Assembly (NCBI RefSeq): GCF_052056295.1
Contig: NZ_CP182493.1
Span: 2,294,001-2,358,000, forward strand
Direction of reading: 5' to 3'
DNA length: 64,000 nt
Source: Catenovulum sp052056295
GTDB taxonomy: Bacteria > Pseudomonadota > Gammaproteobacteria > Enterobacterales > Alteromonadaceae
Shown here piece after piece: positions 14,801 to 23,748 of the stretch (the stretch's first letter is position 1; each line of letters starts with the position of its first letter). The position numbers and the translations under genes are program-made. The notes under the pieces are model-generated. The model made no database searches. It was not told where the DNA came from and worked only from the letters and a program-made list of their open reading frames with translations.

Positions 14801-17701
14801 TTAAGGGTTAAAGACATGCTGCCATATACCTTTTACATTTGATATGGCTTGAACAAAAGAGTCAAGTTGGGTGATTACTTTGGCTTGTGCTAATGCCAGT
14901 TTATGTGATTCATTTCTATATAATTTGTATGCTTCAATCAAATCTTGCGCTTGTTGTTCGCTAATTACGCCGACTTCGGCTGCAACGGTTAATATGCGGA
15001 TATTGTCTGAGTATTCACATAACTCTGGGTATTTAGCAGCGTTAGCCAACACTAAATACTGAGTGATAAATTCAATATCGGTAATGCCGCCTCGTCCTTG
15101 TTTGAGGTCGAATTCGCTCTCTCCACCTTTAGCTAAATGATTAAACATTTTATCGCGCATTTCGGTCACATCTTTATTCAGAGTGGTTATGTCGCGTTGT
15201 TTCGCTAAGATAGTTTTGCGGATATCTTCAAGTTGTTGACATAAGTTTTGGTCGCCATAGACACAGCGGGCACGTACCAAAGACTGGTGCTCCCAAGTCC
15301 AAGCTTGTTCTTGTTGATAACTCTCAAAACCTGCGACTGTTGCAACCAATAAACCTGAATTGCCAGAAGGGCGCAGGCGCATATCAATTTCATACAAGAT
15401 GCCAGCATGGGTTTGTGTTGAATAAATATGCATAATTCGCTGGGCTAAACGAATATAAAATTGGGTGATGCCAACGGCTTTTTCACCTGTGGTTTGTTGA
15501 TCTGACTTTTGATTGTGAACAAAAACTAAATCTAAATCTGAGCCATAACCAAACTCTAAACCACCGAGTTTGCCATATCCAATTACCGCAAAACCTTTGT
15601 CGTTTGTGCCAACTAAAGCTTCTGGTACACCATGTTTGTCAACCACATGTTGCCACGCAATATTGACCACTTGGGCTAAAATGGCTTCGGCTAACCAAGT
15701 TAAATGGTCGCTAACTTTCATCAGGGGTAGGTGGCCTAAGATATCCGCTACCGCAATACGTAATTGATAAGCATGTTTAAACTGGCGCAATGTATCCATT
15801 ATGCTTTCTAGATCTTCAGGATCTATTCTAAGCAAACGTTCCCGTAAATCCGCTTGGTATTTGTTTGGATCTAATTCTTTGTATAACTGACGAGGATCGA
15901 GTAATTCGTCCAATAAAAATGCTTGTTGGCAAAGTTGTTGGGTTATCCACGGACTAGCTTGCAAACAGTCGAGCAAAATAGAGCGAGTTTGTGGGTTTTC
16001 AAATAACAGCTCTAGGTAAGCTGTACGGGTACAAATAGATATGACCAGCTCACGCACGCGATTGATTAATACATGCGCTTGTGGGTAATCTAAACAAGCT
16101 TCGATTAAGCGTGGCATCAATTTATCTATTATGTCGGCACCACGTTTACCTACAGCACGTTTCTTAATCTGCTGTTGGCAGTCGCTTATTTGTTGCCAAA
16201 ACGCAGCAGCATCTACTCTTGGGTGATCGTGCTCTAATTGGCTGATTGCAGCTTCTGTGTCTAAATTACACAACCAGTAATCAAACTCAATTTCCGCTTG
16301 TTCGTCTTCAGCATCAGTTTTAATCACTTCTTTAAATACCCGATTCACTTCGCGAGTATGTTGTTCAAGTGCTTGTTTAAAATCATGCCAGCTAATAAAA
16401 CCCATAGCTACGAACAAACGCTTTTGATCTAGGGCATTCTCAGGCAAGGTTTGTGTCTGTTTATCGGCGATTTGCTGTAAAACATGTTCGGTTTTTCGTA
16501 AAAAATAATAAGCGTTAGTTAATACGGCTATTTCTTCCGCTGACATTTCGTCAAGTAGTTGTAGTTTAATTAAAGCTTCGCGAGTAGAGCGGGTACGCAG
16601 TTCGGGTTCACGACCACCCCGAATAAGCTGGAAAGCTTGTACAATAAATTCAACTTCGCGAATACCGCCTTCGCCTAGCTTGATATTGTTAACCAGACCT
16701 TGGCGGCGATTTTCTTGCACTATCAATTGTTTCATTTTGCGTAAAGATTCAATCGCAGAAAAATCTATATAGCGGCGATAAACAAACGGGCGAATTAAAT
16801 CTTCTAAGTATTTTTTTTCTGGATGATTTTGCCATTGTGTTGGCGTGATGATTCGCGCTTTGAGCATAGCATATCTCTCCCAATCACGGCCTTGCTCTTC
16901 GTAGTAGTCTTCAAGCATGTTGTAATTCATCACCAAGGGGCCACTATCACCATATGGACGTAAACGCATATCGACTCGGTAAACAAAACCATCAACTGTT
17001 TGTTGATTGAGCGCGTTGATCAGTCTTTGGCCTAAACGGGTGAAAAATTCGTGATTAGATAAACTGCGGCTTGCCCCTTTGGTTTCTCCGGCATCTGGAT
17101 AACAAAAGATTAAATCTATGTCGGATGAAAAATTGAGTTCACCACCACCTAGTTTACCCATGCCTAAAATGAAAAAAGGTTGTTCATCACCGTTTTGATT
17201 AGTTGGTGTGCCCATAACTTGGGTGAGTATTTGGTACAAACAGTTAGTCGCTGTTTCTATCAGTTCATCGGCTAGATCTGAGATATATTTGAGTGCTTGG
17301 TCTAAATCTATTTGGCCGCTGAAGTCCATCCAAGCTATCCAAGCCATTTGTTGACGGCGATAAAGGCGTAACAATTTACTTAAGCTGATTTCATCTTTAA
17401 TTTCGCTGGCTTGTTGTTGAAATTCTTGCTGCTGTGCGGCAAAAAATGTGTCTGCATCCGAACTTTGATTTAATAGGCTGTCAAAGAATTGGGGTTGCTT
17501 TAATACTGCTTCGCGGATAAAGTCGCTCATCGCACATTGCCATTTCAGCTGGTTTTTATTTTGCTCTGGCATTTGCTCAAATAATCTATTTGAGTCAAGC
17601 AGTTGCTGCCAAGCTTTATCGCCCTGAGCTTGTAACTCGCTAGGTAACGCAGAAAAGTCTAATGTGCTAGGTAAAAATTGATTTGGGCGAGTTGAATCCA
17701 T
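14801..17701 (-). CDS. glnE: glutamine synthetase adenylyltransferase / deadenylase
   Basis: The 966-aa bifunctional enzyme adenylylates and deadenylylates glutamine synthetase in response to P-II and glutamine. Two nucleotidyltransferase domains are visible: the N-terminal adenylyl-removing site GMGKLGGGELNFSSDIDLIF (about 180-199) and the C-terminal adenylyl-transfer site GYGKLGGLEFGYGSDLDLVF (about 685-705). GREPELRTRST and the ARCVYGD and QGRGGITDIEF segments support this. I chose the ATG at 17701, with aagg 8 nt upstream, over a longer frame that would overlap the divergent lipoprotein gene. It links functionally to glnK-amtB at 31-33 kb. Confidence 0.98.
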   Translation of the reverse strand: MDSTRPNQFLPSTLDFSALPSELQAQGDKAWQQLLDSNRLFEQMPEQNKNQLKWQCAMSDFIREAVLKQPQFFDSLLNQSSDADTFFAAQQQEFQQQASEIKDEISLSKLLRLYRRQQMAWIAWMDFSGQIDLDQALKYISDLADELIETATNCLYQILTQVMGTPTNQNGDEQPFFILGMGKLGGGELNFSSDIDLIFCYPDAGETKGASRSLSNHEFFTRLGQRLINALNQQTVDGFVYRVDMRLRPYGDSGPLVMNYNMLEDYYEEQGRDWERYAMLKARIITPTQWQNHPEKKYLEDLIRPFVYRRYIDFSAIESLRKMKQLIVQENRRQGLVNNIKLGEGGIREVEFIVQAFQLIRGGREPELRTRSTREALIKLQLLDEMSAEEIAVLTNAYYFLRKTEHVLQQIADKQTQTLPENALDQKRLFVAMGFISWHDFKQALEQHTREVNRVFKEVIKTDAEDEQAEIEFDYWLCNLDTEAAISQLEHDHPRVDAAAFWQQISDCQQQIKKRAVGKRGADIIDKLMPRLIEACLDYPQAHVLINRVRELVISICTRTAYLELLFENPQTRSILLDCLQASPWITQQLCQQAFLLDELLDPRQLYKELDPNKYQADLRERLLRIDPEDLESIMDTLRQFKHAYQLRIAVADILGHLPLMKVSDHLTWLAEAILAQVVNIAWQHVVDKHGVPEALVGTNDKGFAVIGYGKLGGLEFGYGSDLDLVFVHNQKSDQQTTGEKAVGITQFYIRLAQRIMHIYSTQTHAGILYEIDMRLRPSGNSGLLVATVAGFESYQQEQAWTWEHQSLVRARCVYGDQNLCQQLEDIRKTILAKQRDITTLNKDVTEMRDKMFNHLAKGGESEFDLKQGRGGITDIEFITQYLVLANAAKYPELCEYSDNIRILTVAAEVGVISEQQAQDLIEAYKLYRNESHKLALAQAKVITQLDSFVQAISNVKGIWQHVFNP

Positions 17702-17743
17702 ATTTAAAGCCTTGGAATTGAGATAGCAGAGGACCGCACGGCC

Positions 17744-18733
17744 ATGCCACAATTATTTAAATCTGTTTGGGTTGTTATCTTTGCCTGTTGGCTCACCGCT
17801 TGTGGTGATCCATTAGATGCAAAAATTGACAACCAAATCCAATTTGTTGATATGCAGCTGAAAAAGCTTGAACAAGCTATCAACAAGCAACAAATTCGTA
17901 ACGCAAACCTAATTAAAGAGTATGCACAGCAAGTAAGTCAAGCTAAACCACAATTACAAAGCATAGCGAATGAGTTAGCCAAAGACGCAACAACTCAGGG
18001 GCCTTTGTATCAAAGTTTAAATAGTCGCTATCAAGAGGCGGCTAAATATGCTGATTTATTTGCTAGCAAAGAAGAGCGTTTAGCTGAGTTGCAAAATCTC
18101 TATCAAGCGGCTGATACCACTTTGTTTAATGATGCTTTGTCAGATCCACTTAACGTGTTAGCTGATATGTCAGACGGTTTATTGCCACGTGTTAACGCGG
18201 TTAGCCGCGCAGCCAGTTTGCAAGCTAACCAAGCACAAGACTTTGGTGATGGTAGCCAGCTAATTGGCAATCCAGCTTATGGGCAGTGGTCAACTGGTAG
18301 CAACGGCATGTCATTTTGGGAATGGTATGGCATGTATGCGCTGATCAGCAATTTAACTGACAGACGGGTTTATTATAACGATTGGGCTGGCCGACGTGAT
18401 TATAGTTATTACAACGACTATGGGCGTTATCGTTATTCATCTCCGAAACAAATGCGTACCCAAAGCACGATAGAATCGCGTGCACAAAAATCATTTAAAG
18501 GTGGCCAGTTTAAAAGCGCCTATGCTAAACCTAAAGTCGGCGCAACCAGTATTTCAACCTCTAGCCGCACGGCACAGAATGCAGCAAATAAATTTACCAG
18601 TGCTTACGCCAAACCCAAAAGCACCTTTAGTAACAGCAGTAGCCAAAGCCAAAATAAAAAATCGACTTTTGGCCAGTCTAGTTTTCGCAGCAGCTCGTCC
18701 GGCTTTAGCCGTGGCGGTTTTGGTGGTAAATAA
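17744..18733 (+). CDS. predicted lipoprotein heading the YjfL/YjfIJK-type operon
   Basis: The 329-aa protein has a signal and lipobox WLTAC (Cys about 20). A helical, coiled-coil-prone region follows (about 28-130, IDNQIQFVDMQLKKLEQAINKQQ). The middle is aromatic (WSTGSNGMSFWEWYGMYALI, YYNDWAGRRDYSYYNDYGRY) and the C-terminal 110 residues are basic, rich in Ser, Lys and Phe, with two SAYAKPK units and an FGQSSFRSSSSGFSRGGFGGK tail. I do not recognise a named family. It is 23 bp before the DUF350 gene, clearly the first gene of the operon. The basic tail might contact polyanions or the cell wall; that is inference. Confidence 0.75.
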   Translation: MPQLFKSVWVVIFACWLTACGDPLDAKIDNQIQFVDMQLKKLEQAINKQQIRNANLIKEYAQQVSQAKPQLQSIANELAKDATTQGPLYQSLNSRYQEAAKYADLFASKEERLAELQNLYQAADTTLFNDALSDPLNVLADMSDGLLPRVNAVSRAASLQANQAQDFGDGSQLIGNPAYGQWSTGSNGMSFWEWYGMYALISNLTDRRVYYNDWAGRRDYSYYNDYGRYRYSSPKQMRTQSTIESRAQKSFKGGQFKSAYAKPKVGATSISTSSRTAQNAANKFTSAYAKPKSTFSNSSSQSQNKKSTFGQSSFRSSSSGFSRGGFGGK

Positions 18734-18756
18734 CAAGGATTATTAAGGTAAACAGT

Positions 18757-19659
18757 ATGAACAGTTTAAATTTTTTACAATATATTCGACCTGAGCTTTT
18801 AACCCTGCTAGCGATAGATTTAGCTATAGCTATTTGTTTGTTGTCATTGATGCGTTTTATTTCTGGTTTGTGGGCGAAAGTAAACACCACTCAAGAGCTG
18901 TCGGAAAAAGATAACTTTGCGTTTGGCATTAGCATGGCAGGTGGCATTATTGCTATGGGCTTAGTGTTAACTGGTGCAATTACCGGTGAAGCTGCCAACA
19001 GTTATTTAGCTGAAGCAATTGGGGTTGCCAGTTATGGTTTAGTCGGTTTAGTTTTAATTAAAGTGGGTCGTTTTATTCACGACAAAGTATCACTAAATCA
19101 AATTGATAAAGCTGAACAAATTCGCCAAGAAAATATCAGTGTTGCAATAGTCGATGCTGCTGCTGTTATCGCCACCGCTATCATTATTCGTTCAGTATTG
19201 TTATGGGTTGAAGGTATTAATGTATATACCTTTATTGCAATAGTCAGTGGTTTTGCCGTGTCGCAAACTGTATTGGTATTTGTTACCCGTTTACGTGAGC
19301 GCCAATATGCGGCAAAAAATCAAGATGGCTCATTCCAACAAGCTTTGATTGATGGTCAAACTGCGTTAGCCATTCGCCATGCCGGGCATATGATAGCGAC
19401 TGCGCTGGCAGTGAAAGCTGCGAGTTATTTCTTAATTTATCAACCAACACAAATTATCGGTAATTTAATCGGTTGGTTAGGCATTTCTTTAGTGATGGCG
19501 GCCGTGATTTATTTATTAAATAAAATTGCCCGTGCGATTATTTTAGTTGGCATCAATACCAGTGTTGAAGTTGATCAACAAGAAAACATTGGGGTTGCCG
19601 CGGCTGAGTTTGCCATTGTGGTTTCTATTGCCATGATCACAGTGTCATTAATGGCATAG
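18757..19659 (+). CDS. duplicated DUF350 membrane protein (YjfL-like)
   Basis: The 300-aa integral membrane protein has about eight hydrophobic segments and two DUF350-like halves. The first contains EKDNFAFGISMAGGIIAMGLVLTGAI and a hydrophobic pair. The second contains EVDQQENIGVAAAEFAIVVSIAMITVSLM, in which the (D)N-x-A/G-V-A-x-A motif recurs. E. coli YjfL is a single-unit relative in the yjfIJKLMC operon. Function unknown; no transport or enzymatic motif is visible. A Shine-Dalgarno aagga lies upstream and the stop codon abuts the ATG of the next gene. Confidence 0.85.
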   Translation: MNSLNFLQYIRPELLTLLAIDLAIAICLLSLMRFISGLWAKVNTTQELSEKDNFAFGISMAGGIIAMGLVLTGAITGEAANSYLAEAIGVASYGLVGLVLIKVGRFIHDKVSLNQIDKAEQIRQENISVAIVDAAAVIATAIIIRSVLLWVEGINVYTFIAIVSGFAVSQTVLVFVTRLRERQYAAKNQDGSFQQALIDGQTALAIRHAGHMIATALAVKAASYFLIYQPTQIIGNLIGWLGISLVMAAVIYLLNKIARAIILVGINTSVEVDQQENIGVAAAEFAIVVSIAMITVSLMA

Positions 19660-21405
19660 ATGCAGCTCAGTCAAAATACCAAGTTAAAACTACTGGATGG
19701 CCTGCTGATACTGATAATGGCAGTATTGGCAGGTTGTGGTTTGATTTATGAATACCTATTGTCGCATTATGCGGGACGTGTTTTAGGGGCTGTAGAACAC
19801 GCCATATTTGCAACCATTGGCATTATGATAGTCAGCATGGGTTTTGGTGCTTTTGCTGCACGCAAAATTCGTGATGAATTTACTGGTTTTGCTTGGCTCG
19901 AATTATTTATCTGTTTAGTGGGTGCCAGCAGCATATTACTGATAGCGGGTGCTATAGGTTTTACCTTTCATCTACCACAAATTATTACCTACACTTTTAA
20001 CTTACCCGCAGATGTTTTACCTCGCGGCGGTTGGGTTGAAGATATTCATCATATCGCCAGATATTTACCTTATGTCAGTGCCGCCTGTTTAGGTTTTTTT
20101 ATCGGTATCGAAATACCATTGATAGCGCGAGTGCGTGAAGCTTTGTACCAAAAACACTTAACCCATAACGCGGGTACTGTTTATGGGGCCGATTATATAG
20201 GTGCTGGTATAGGCGCTGCTTTATGGATTGGCTGGATGATGGCAATAGACATCAACCAAGCAGCTGTGATCACAGCTTCAACCAACTTGTTAATTGGCTT
20301 TTTAATTTTAATACTGTTTTGGCAGAAAATAGCTTGGCGCTTATTGCTGACTTGCTGCCAAATACTCATGCTGGGTTTTGTCTTAGTGTTATCTATCTAC
20401 GGACAAAACTGGATGCAGTCGTTCACCGATATGCTCTATCGCGACCAAGTGGTATTGCAGCAACAAACTCAATATCAACAAATCGTTTTAACTGAACGCA
20501 ATGTCGCTGTTGGCGATAATCAACACACTAAATCTATTTTACAGTTATACCTCAATGGCCGTTTGCAGTTTTCTAGCATGGATGAACATATCTACCATGA
20601 AATCTTGGTTCACCCAGCTATGGCGGCTGCAGCGCAGCACAACAAAGTTTTATTGGTTGGTGGGGGTGATGGTTTGGCTGTACGCGAAATATTAAAGTGG
20701 CCAGTTAAACAAGTTGATATGCTTGAACTTGATCCTATGATGATTGAGCTTTTTCAACAGCCAGCGCAGTTTGTGCCTACTCGTTTAGCGCAGCAGATTA
20801 GCCAGTTAAACCAAAATGCTTTAAATGATGCTAGGTTGAATATTATTCACGCCGATGCCTTTAATCAGGTTGATGTATTGGTTGCCAAACAGCAAATTTA
20901 CGATGTAATAATTGTTGATTTGCCTGATCCCAATCATCCAGATTTAAACAAACTATATAGCAATCATTTTTATACCCGTTTACAGCAATTACTTAATGCT
21001 GATGGTGTGCTGGTGGTGCAATCCACTTCACCTTATCACGCGCAACAAGCATTTTTATCTATTGGTAAAACGGTCGCAGATGCGGGTTTTACTGCGGTAG
21101 AGCAATATCATCAGAATGTTCCAAGTTTTGGTCAGTGGGGTTGGACTATTGCGGTTAAACAAGGTTTACCTGTTCGCCAGCGCCTTGAAAAGCAGTTCCA
21201 CAATCAACAAATATTAGATGTGCCAACTCAGTGGTTAACCTGGCCGCTGGTTTTCGCTAGTTTTGAATTTCCCAAAGGTTTTTATGCCGATTACGCCAAT
21301 ATTAAGGTCAATTATTTGGGGAGTCAGCAATTGTTTAACTATCATGATCTAGCGTGGCGAAAACAACAGGGGCTGATAACGTTAAATCAGTCACAAAAAA
21401 ATTGA
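19660..21405 (+). CDS. membrane-anchored polyamine aminopropyltransferase-like protein
   Basis: In this 581-aa protein, residues 1-260 carry about seven hydrophobic helices with GLIYEYLLSHYAGRVLG at the start. Residues 265-520 form a spermidine-synthase catalytic domain: LNGRLQFSSMDEHIYHEILVHP, the decarboxylated-SAM loop LLVGGGDGLAVREIL, MLELDP and VIIVDLPDPNHPDLNKLYS with the catalytic-type Asp. All core residues of SpeE seem present. It thus probably transfers an aminopropyl or similar group, at the membrane; the acceptor is unknown. The ATG directly follows the DUF350 stop codon, so the two are translationally linked. Confidence 0.85.
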   Translation: MQLSQNTKLKLLDGLLILIMAVLAGCGLIYEYLLSHYAGRVLGAVEHAIFATIGIMIVSMGFGAFAARKIRDEFTGFAWLELFICLVGASSILLIAGAIGFTFHLPQIITYTFNLPADVLPRGGWVEDIHHIARYLPYVSAACLGFFIGIEIPLIARVREALYQKHLTHNAGTVYGADYIGAGIGAALWIGWMMAIDINQAAVITASTNLLIGFLILILFWQKIAWRLLLTCCQILMLGFVLVLSIYGQNWMQSFTDMLYRDQVVLQQQTQYQQIVLTERNVAVGDNQHTKSILQLYLNGRLQFSSMDEHIYHEILVHPAMAAAAQHNKVLLVGGGDGLAVREILKWPVKQVDMLELDPMMIELFQQPAQFVPTRLAQQISQLNQNALNDARLNIIHADAFNQVDVLVAKQQIYDVIIVDLPDPNHPDLNKLYSNHFYTRLQQLLNADGVLVVQSTSPYHAQQAFLSIGKTVADAGFTAVEQYHQNVPSFGQWGWTIAVKQGLPVRQRLEKQFHNQQILDVPTQWLTWPLVFASFEFPKGFYADYANIKVNYLGSQQLFNYHDLAWRKQQGLITLNQSQKN

Positions 21406-21415
21406 TAATTTAATT

Positions 21416-21463
21416 GACATATAATGTCGGGGTGCTAAGGTTATCACCAAGACATAATATGTC
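21416..21463 (+). promoter_or_regulatory. two GACATNNNATGTC palindromes before yjfI
   Basis: GACATATAATGTC (21416-21428) and GACATAATATGTC (21451-21463) are perfect 5-3-5 palindromes spaced 35 bp start to start. The first overlaps a TTGACA hexamer. A third copy lies before qmcA (39643-39655). The pattern suggests a dimeric regulator acting on an internal promoter for yjfI-yjfJ-yjfK. Confidence 0.6.
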
Positions 21464-21498
21464 GCAATGTGAAAGCAGCTAACTAACAGAGGATAGCA

Positions 21499-21912
21499 AT
21501 GAATATACACACTATTGCACAATACCTAAATGATCTAGCAGACAAGTCTGATACAGGTCATTCATTTGATTGTCAGCCGATTGCCGGTGAAGTGGATGTG
21601 CTACAAATTAGTTTAATTGGTCGTGAAGAGCTACCAATATTTGTATCAGTTACGGATGATCAAATTCTGTGTATTACCTATTTGTGGGATGAAAGTGAAA
21701 TGCTCAGCGAGCGCAAAGCTGAAATGATGGAAACCATGTTAGAAATGAACATGCCAATGCCATTATCTTCATTTGCGAAAATTGGGGATAAATATGCAGT
21801 GTTTGGTGCTTTATCTATCCACTCTAGTTTGTCTGATATTGAGCATGAACTGGCTGTATTAAGTGATAACGCCATAGATGTTATCGACGACTTTAGTGAA
21901 TTTTTGAAATAA
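21499..21912 (+). CDS. yjfI: YjfI family protein (DUF2170)
   Basis: The 137-aa cytosolic protein carries the DUF2170 pattern: FDCQPIAGEVDVLQISLIGREELPIFVSVTDDQILCITYLWDESEM and the ending AIDVIDDFSEFLK. Function unknown. It is always near a PspA-like gene in related operons. Start supported by an agagga Shine-Dalgarno. It lies 93 bp after the aminopropyltransferase gene, the only sizeable gap in the operon, and that gap contains the palindromic operators. Confidence 0.88.
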   Translation: MNIHTIAQYLNDLADKSDTGHSFDCQPIAGEVDVLQISLIGREELPIFVSVTDDQILCITYLWDESEMLSERKAEMMETMLEMNMPMPLSSFAKIGDKYAVFGALSIHSSLSDIEHELAVLSDNAIDVIDDFSEFLK

Positions 21913-21925
21913 TCGGGAGCAAAAC

Positions 21926-22615
21926 ATGAGCATTTTTAAGAAAATTTTTACCGCTATTCGTGGTGGCGCAACCGAGATGGGTGAAGCCATAGTAGATGCA
22001 AACTCAACACGTATTTTTGAACAAGAAATTCGTGATGCTGAAAATCACTTAACTAAGGCTAAGCGTGATTTAACCGACGTTATGGCGAAACAAATGCAAA
22101 CCAGCCGTGAAGTTGAGCGTTTGAAAAAAGAAATTCAAACCCATGAAGGTTATGCAACTCAGGCCTTAAACCAAGGTAACGAAGCGCTTGCGTTAGAAGT
22201 AGCTGAAAAAATGGCGAGCTTAGAAACTGAATTGGCAGCACAACAAAGTGCTTTGCAAAACTTTGATGCCAGTGTTGCTCGTTTAAAAGATTTAATTAAA
22301 AAATCTGAGCGTCAGTTAGCCGACTACAAACGTCAATTAAGTGTGGTTAAAACCACTGACAGTGTACACAAAGCAACAGCGGCGATTACCGATAACTTCG
22401 TTTCAGGCAACAGCAAATTACTCAACGCAAAAGAGTCGTTAGAGCGCATCAAAGCTAAACAACAAAACTTTGATGATAGAATGGCCGCGTCTGAGCAGTT
22501 ACAAGCTGAGTCAGGTGATGCATCACTTGAGGCTAAGTTAAAAGCAGCCGGTATTGGCGAACAAAACAGCTCAGCTGATGCGATTTTAGCTAGATTGAAA
22601 TCACAGAAGCAATAA
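21926..22615 (+). CDS. yjfJ: PspA/IM30 family protein (YjfJ-like)
   Basis: The 229-aa protein is almost entirely coiled coil (residues 25-190, heptads such as EQEIRDAENHLTKAKRDLTDVMA and AEKMASLETELAAQQSALQNF). Its N-terminal IFKKIFTAIRGGATEMGEAIVDANSTRIFEQEIRDAE matches the PspA/Vipp1 amphipathic membrane-binding helix. The family assembles ESCRT-III-like rods on damaged membranes. In E. coli, YjfJ rather than PspA itself has this DUF2170/DUF2491 neighbourhood. No pspBC or pspF gene is nearby. Confidence 0.9.
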   Translation: MSIFKKIFTAIRGGATEMGEAIVDANSTRIFEQEIRDAENHLTKAKRDLTDVMAKQMQTSREVERLKKEIQTHEGYATQALNQGNEALALEVAEKMASLETELAAQQSALQNFDASVARLKDLIKKSERQLADYKRQLSVVKTTDSVHKATAAITDNFVSGNSKLLNAKESLERIKAKQQNFDDRMAASEQLQAESGDASLEAKLKAAGIGEQNSSADAILARLKSQKQ

Positions 22616-22752
22616 GAGTGATGGCACTTGTCCGCTGAATTAAAGGACAGAACAATTTGACACGTTCGAGCAATTTCAGTTACGCACTTGGCTGAAGTTG
22701 CTTTTTTGCATTCTAAATCTGTGTGTCAGTGAAACAGTTTCGTGAGGATAGT

Positions 22753-23403
22753 ATGGGATTTTTTTCAAAATGGTTTGGCGGTGAAGAGCAGCCGCAAGTA
22801 ACTAAAATAACTCACCCCAAACAATTGAAACAAGGTGATGTAATTAATTTTAGTGACAATTTTGCTTTGCCTGAGCTGATTCGCAAACAAAGTTACCAAG
22901 TTAACCAAGTGAACACTTACCAGTTTGAACACAAAGTCATTAACGAGTTTGTGTTGTTAGGTGGGCATAATCAACAAGTGTTTATGTCAGTTGAATCTGA
23001 CGATGAAGAATGGCTGAATTTATCGATTAAAGTTAATCGCAATCAAGTAGGGCAATTGTTTGACCTAGAGCAGTTTGCTGAAGTGTTTGAAGAAGAAGTT
23101 CAGCCAGAACTGGCACTGCAACAGCAAGCACCAGAGCTGAATAACTGGTTAGCCCCTGTCTATTTCCGCCAAACTTATGCGCAGCGCGGTTATTTTTACC
23201 AAAAAGATTTTCGCCCAAGCAAACCCGCTTTAGAAGAAGATGATGATAGCGAAGCCTTCGACTATTTTTGTTTAACTAGCGCAGATGAAAGCTGTAGTGT
23301 CGAAATAGAAGTGTGGTCAGATGGTGACACAGACGTATTATTAACTATCCATAGACCATTGGCTGATATTGTAGATATGTACCCTGGAGCTGATAGTGAG
23401 TAA
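22753..23403 (+). CDS. yjfK: YjfK family protein (DUF2491)
   Basis: The 216-aa protein starts MGFFSKWFGGEEQ, an amphipathic N-terminus like other DUF2491 proteins. It continues through VINFSDNFALPELIRKQSYQVNQVNTYQFE and ends FDYFCLTSADESCSVEIEVWSDGDTDVLLTIHRPLADIVDMYPG. The ATG at 22753 has gagga 6 nt upstream, better than an upstream GTG at 22723. Function unknown; genomic context ties it to YjfI and YjfJ. The gap of 137 bp before it holds no obvious terminator. Confidence 0.85.
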   Translation: MGFFSKWFGGEEQPQVTKITHPKQLKQGDVINFSDNFALPELIRKQSYQVNQVNTYQFEHKVINEFVLLGGHNQQVFMSVESDDEEWLNLSIKVNRNQVGQLFDLEQFAEVFEEEVQPELALQQQAPELNNWLAPVYFRQTYAQRGYFYQKDFRPSKPALEEDDDSEAFDYFCLTSADESCSVEIEVWSDGDTDVLLTIHRPLADIVDMYPGADSE

Positions 23404-23716
23404 TAAGTCCGATAAAGCCAAATGGGCAAGCAGTAATAAAGCGATTAAAGCGGTACAAGTTGCTTTTGATATGGACGAAAAGCTGCAATATGTTATCCGC
23501 AAAGAAGCGTTAGACGCGGGTTTAGGACCATCTGATCAAATTCGAAAAATTCTCGCTTTGCCTGTTAGCAAAAGACCAAAACGCCCAAGGTTAACTGTGT
23601 CTTTGTCTGCTGAAGATTATCAAGTGTTAGCGGAAAAATATGGTTTAGCCGCAGATGATCAGTTGGAAATTAAAAAGCGCGTGATGCAAGAATTGATTGA
23701 TCATGCTAGCAAGTGA
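23396..23716 (+). CDS. small basic protein, unknown, last gene of the yjf-type operon
   Basis: The 106-aa protein is rich in Lys and Ala and is predicted helical: KAIKAVQVAFDMDEKLQYVIRKEALDAGLGPSDQIRKILAL followed by KRPKRPRLTVSLSAEDYQVLAEKYGL. The LTVSLSAEDYQVLAEKYG segment resembles ribbon-helix-helix or small DNA-binding proteins, but I do not recognise a family. Its start overlaps the yjfK stop by 8 bp, so it is translationally coupled. It could be an operon regulator; that is inference. Confidence 0.7.
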   Translation: MSNKSDKAKWASSNKAIKAVQVAFDMDEKLQYVIRKEALDAGLGPSDQIRKILALPVSKRPKRPRLTVSLSAEDYQVLAEKYGLAADDQLEIKKRVMQELIDHASK

Positions 23717-23745
23717 GTTTAAACATAAATAAACTCACTTGTGTT
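23710..23745. terminator. bidirectional terminator-like hairpin
   Basis: CAAGTGAGTTTA and TAAACTCACTTG form a 12-bp stem around a short loop, followed by tgttt on the plus strand. It overlaps the stop codon of the 23396 gene and ends just before the convergent DUF3016 gene. Confidence 0.65.
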
Positions 23746-23748
23746 TAA

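Noticed and set aside
17702..17752. N-terminal extension of glnE
   Set aside because: It would overlap the divergent lipoprotein gene, and the ATG at 17701 has a ribosome-binding site and fits family length.
22621..22640. Sigma-54 promoter before yjfK (TGGCACTTGTCCGC)
   Set aside because: The GG to GC spacing is 9, not 10, and the TT of the -12 is missing.
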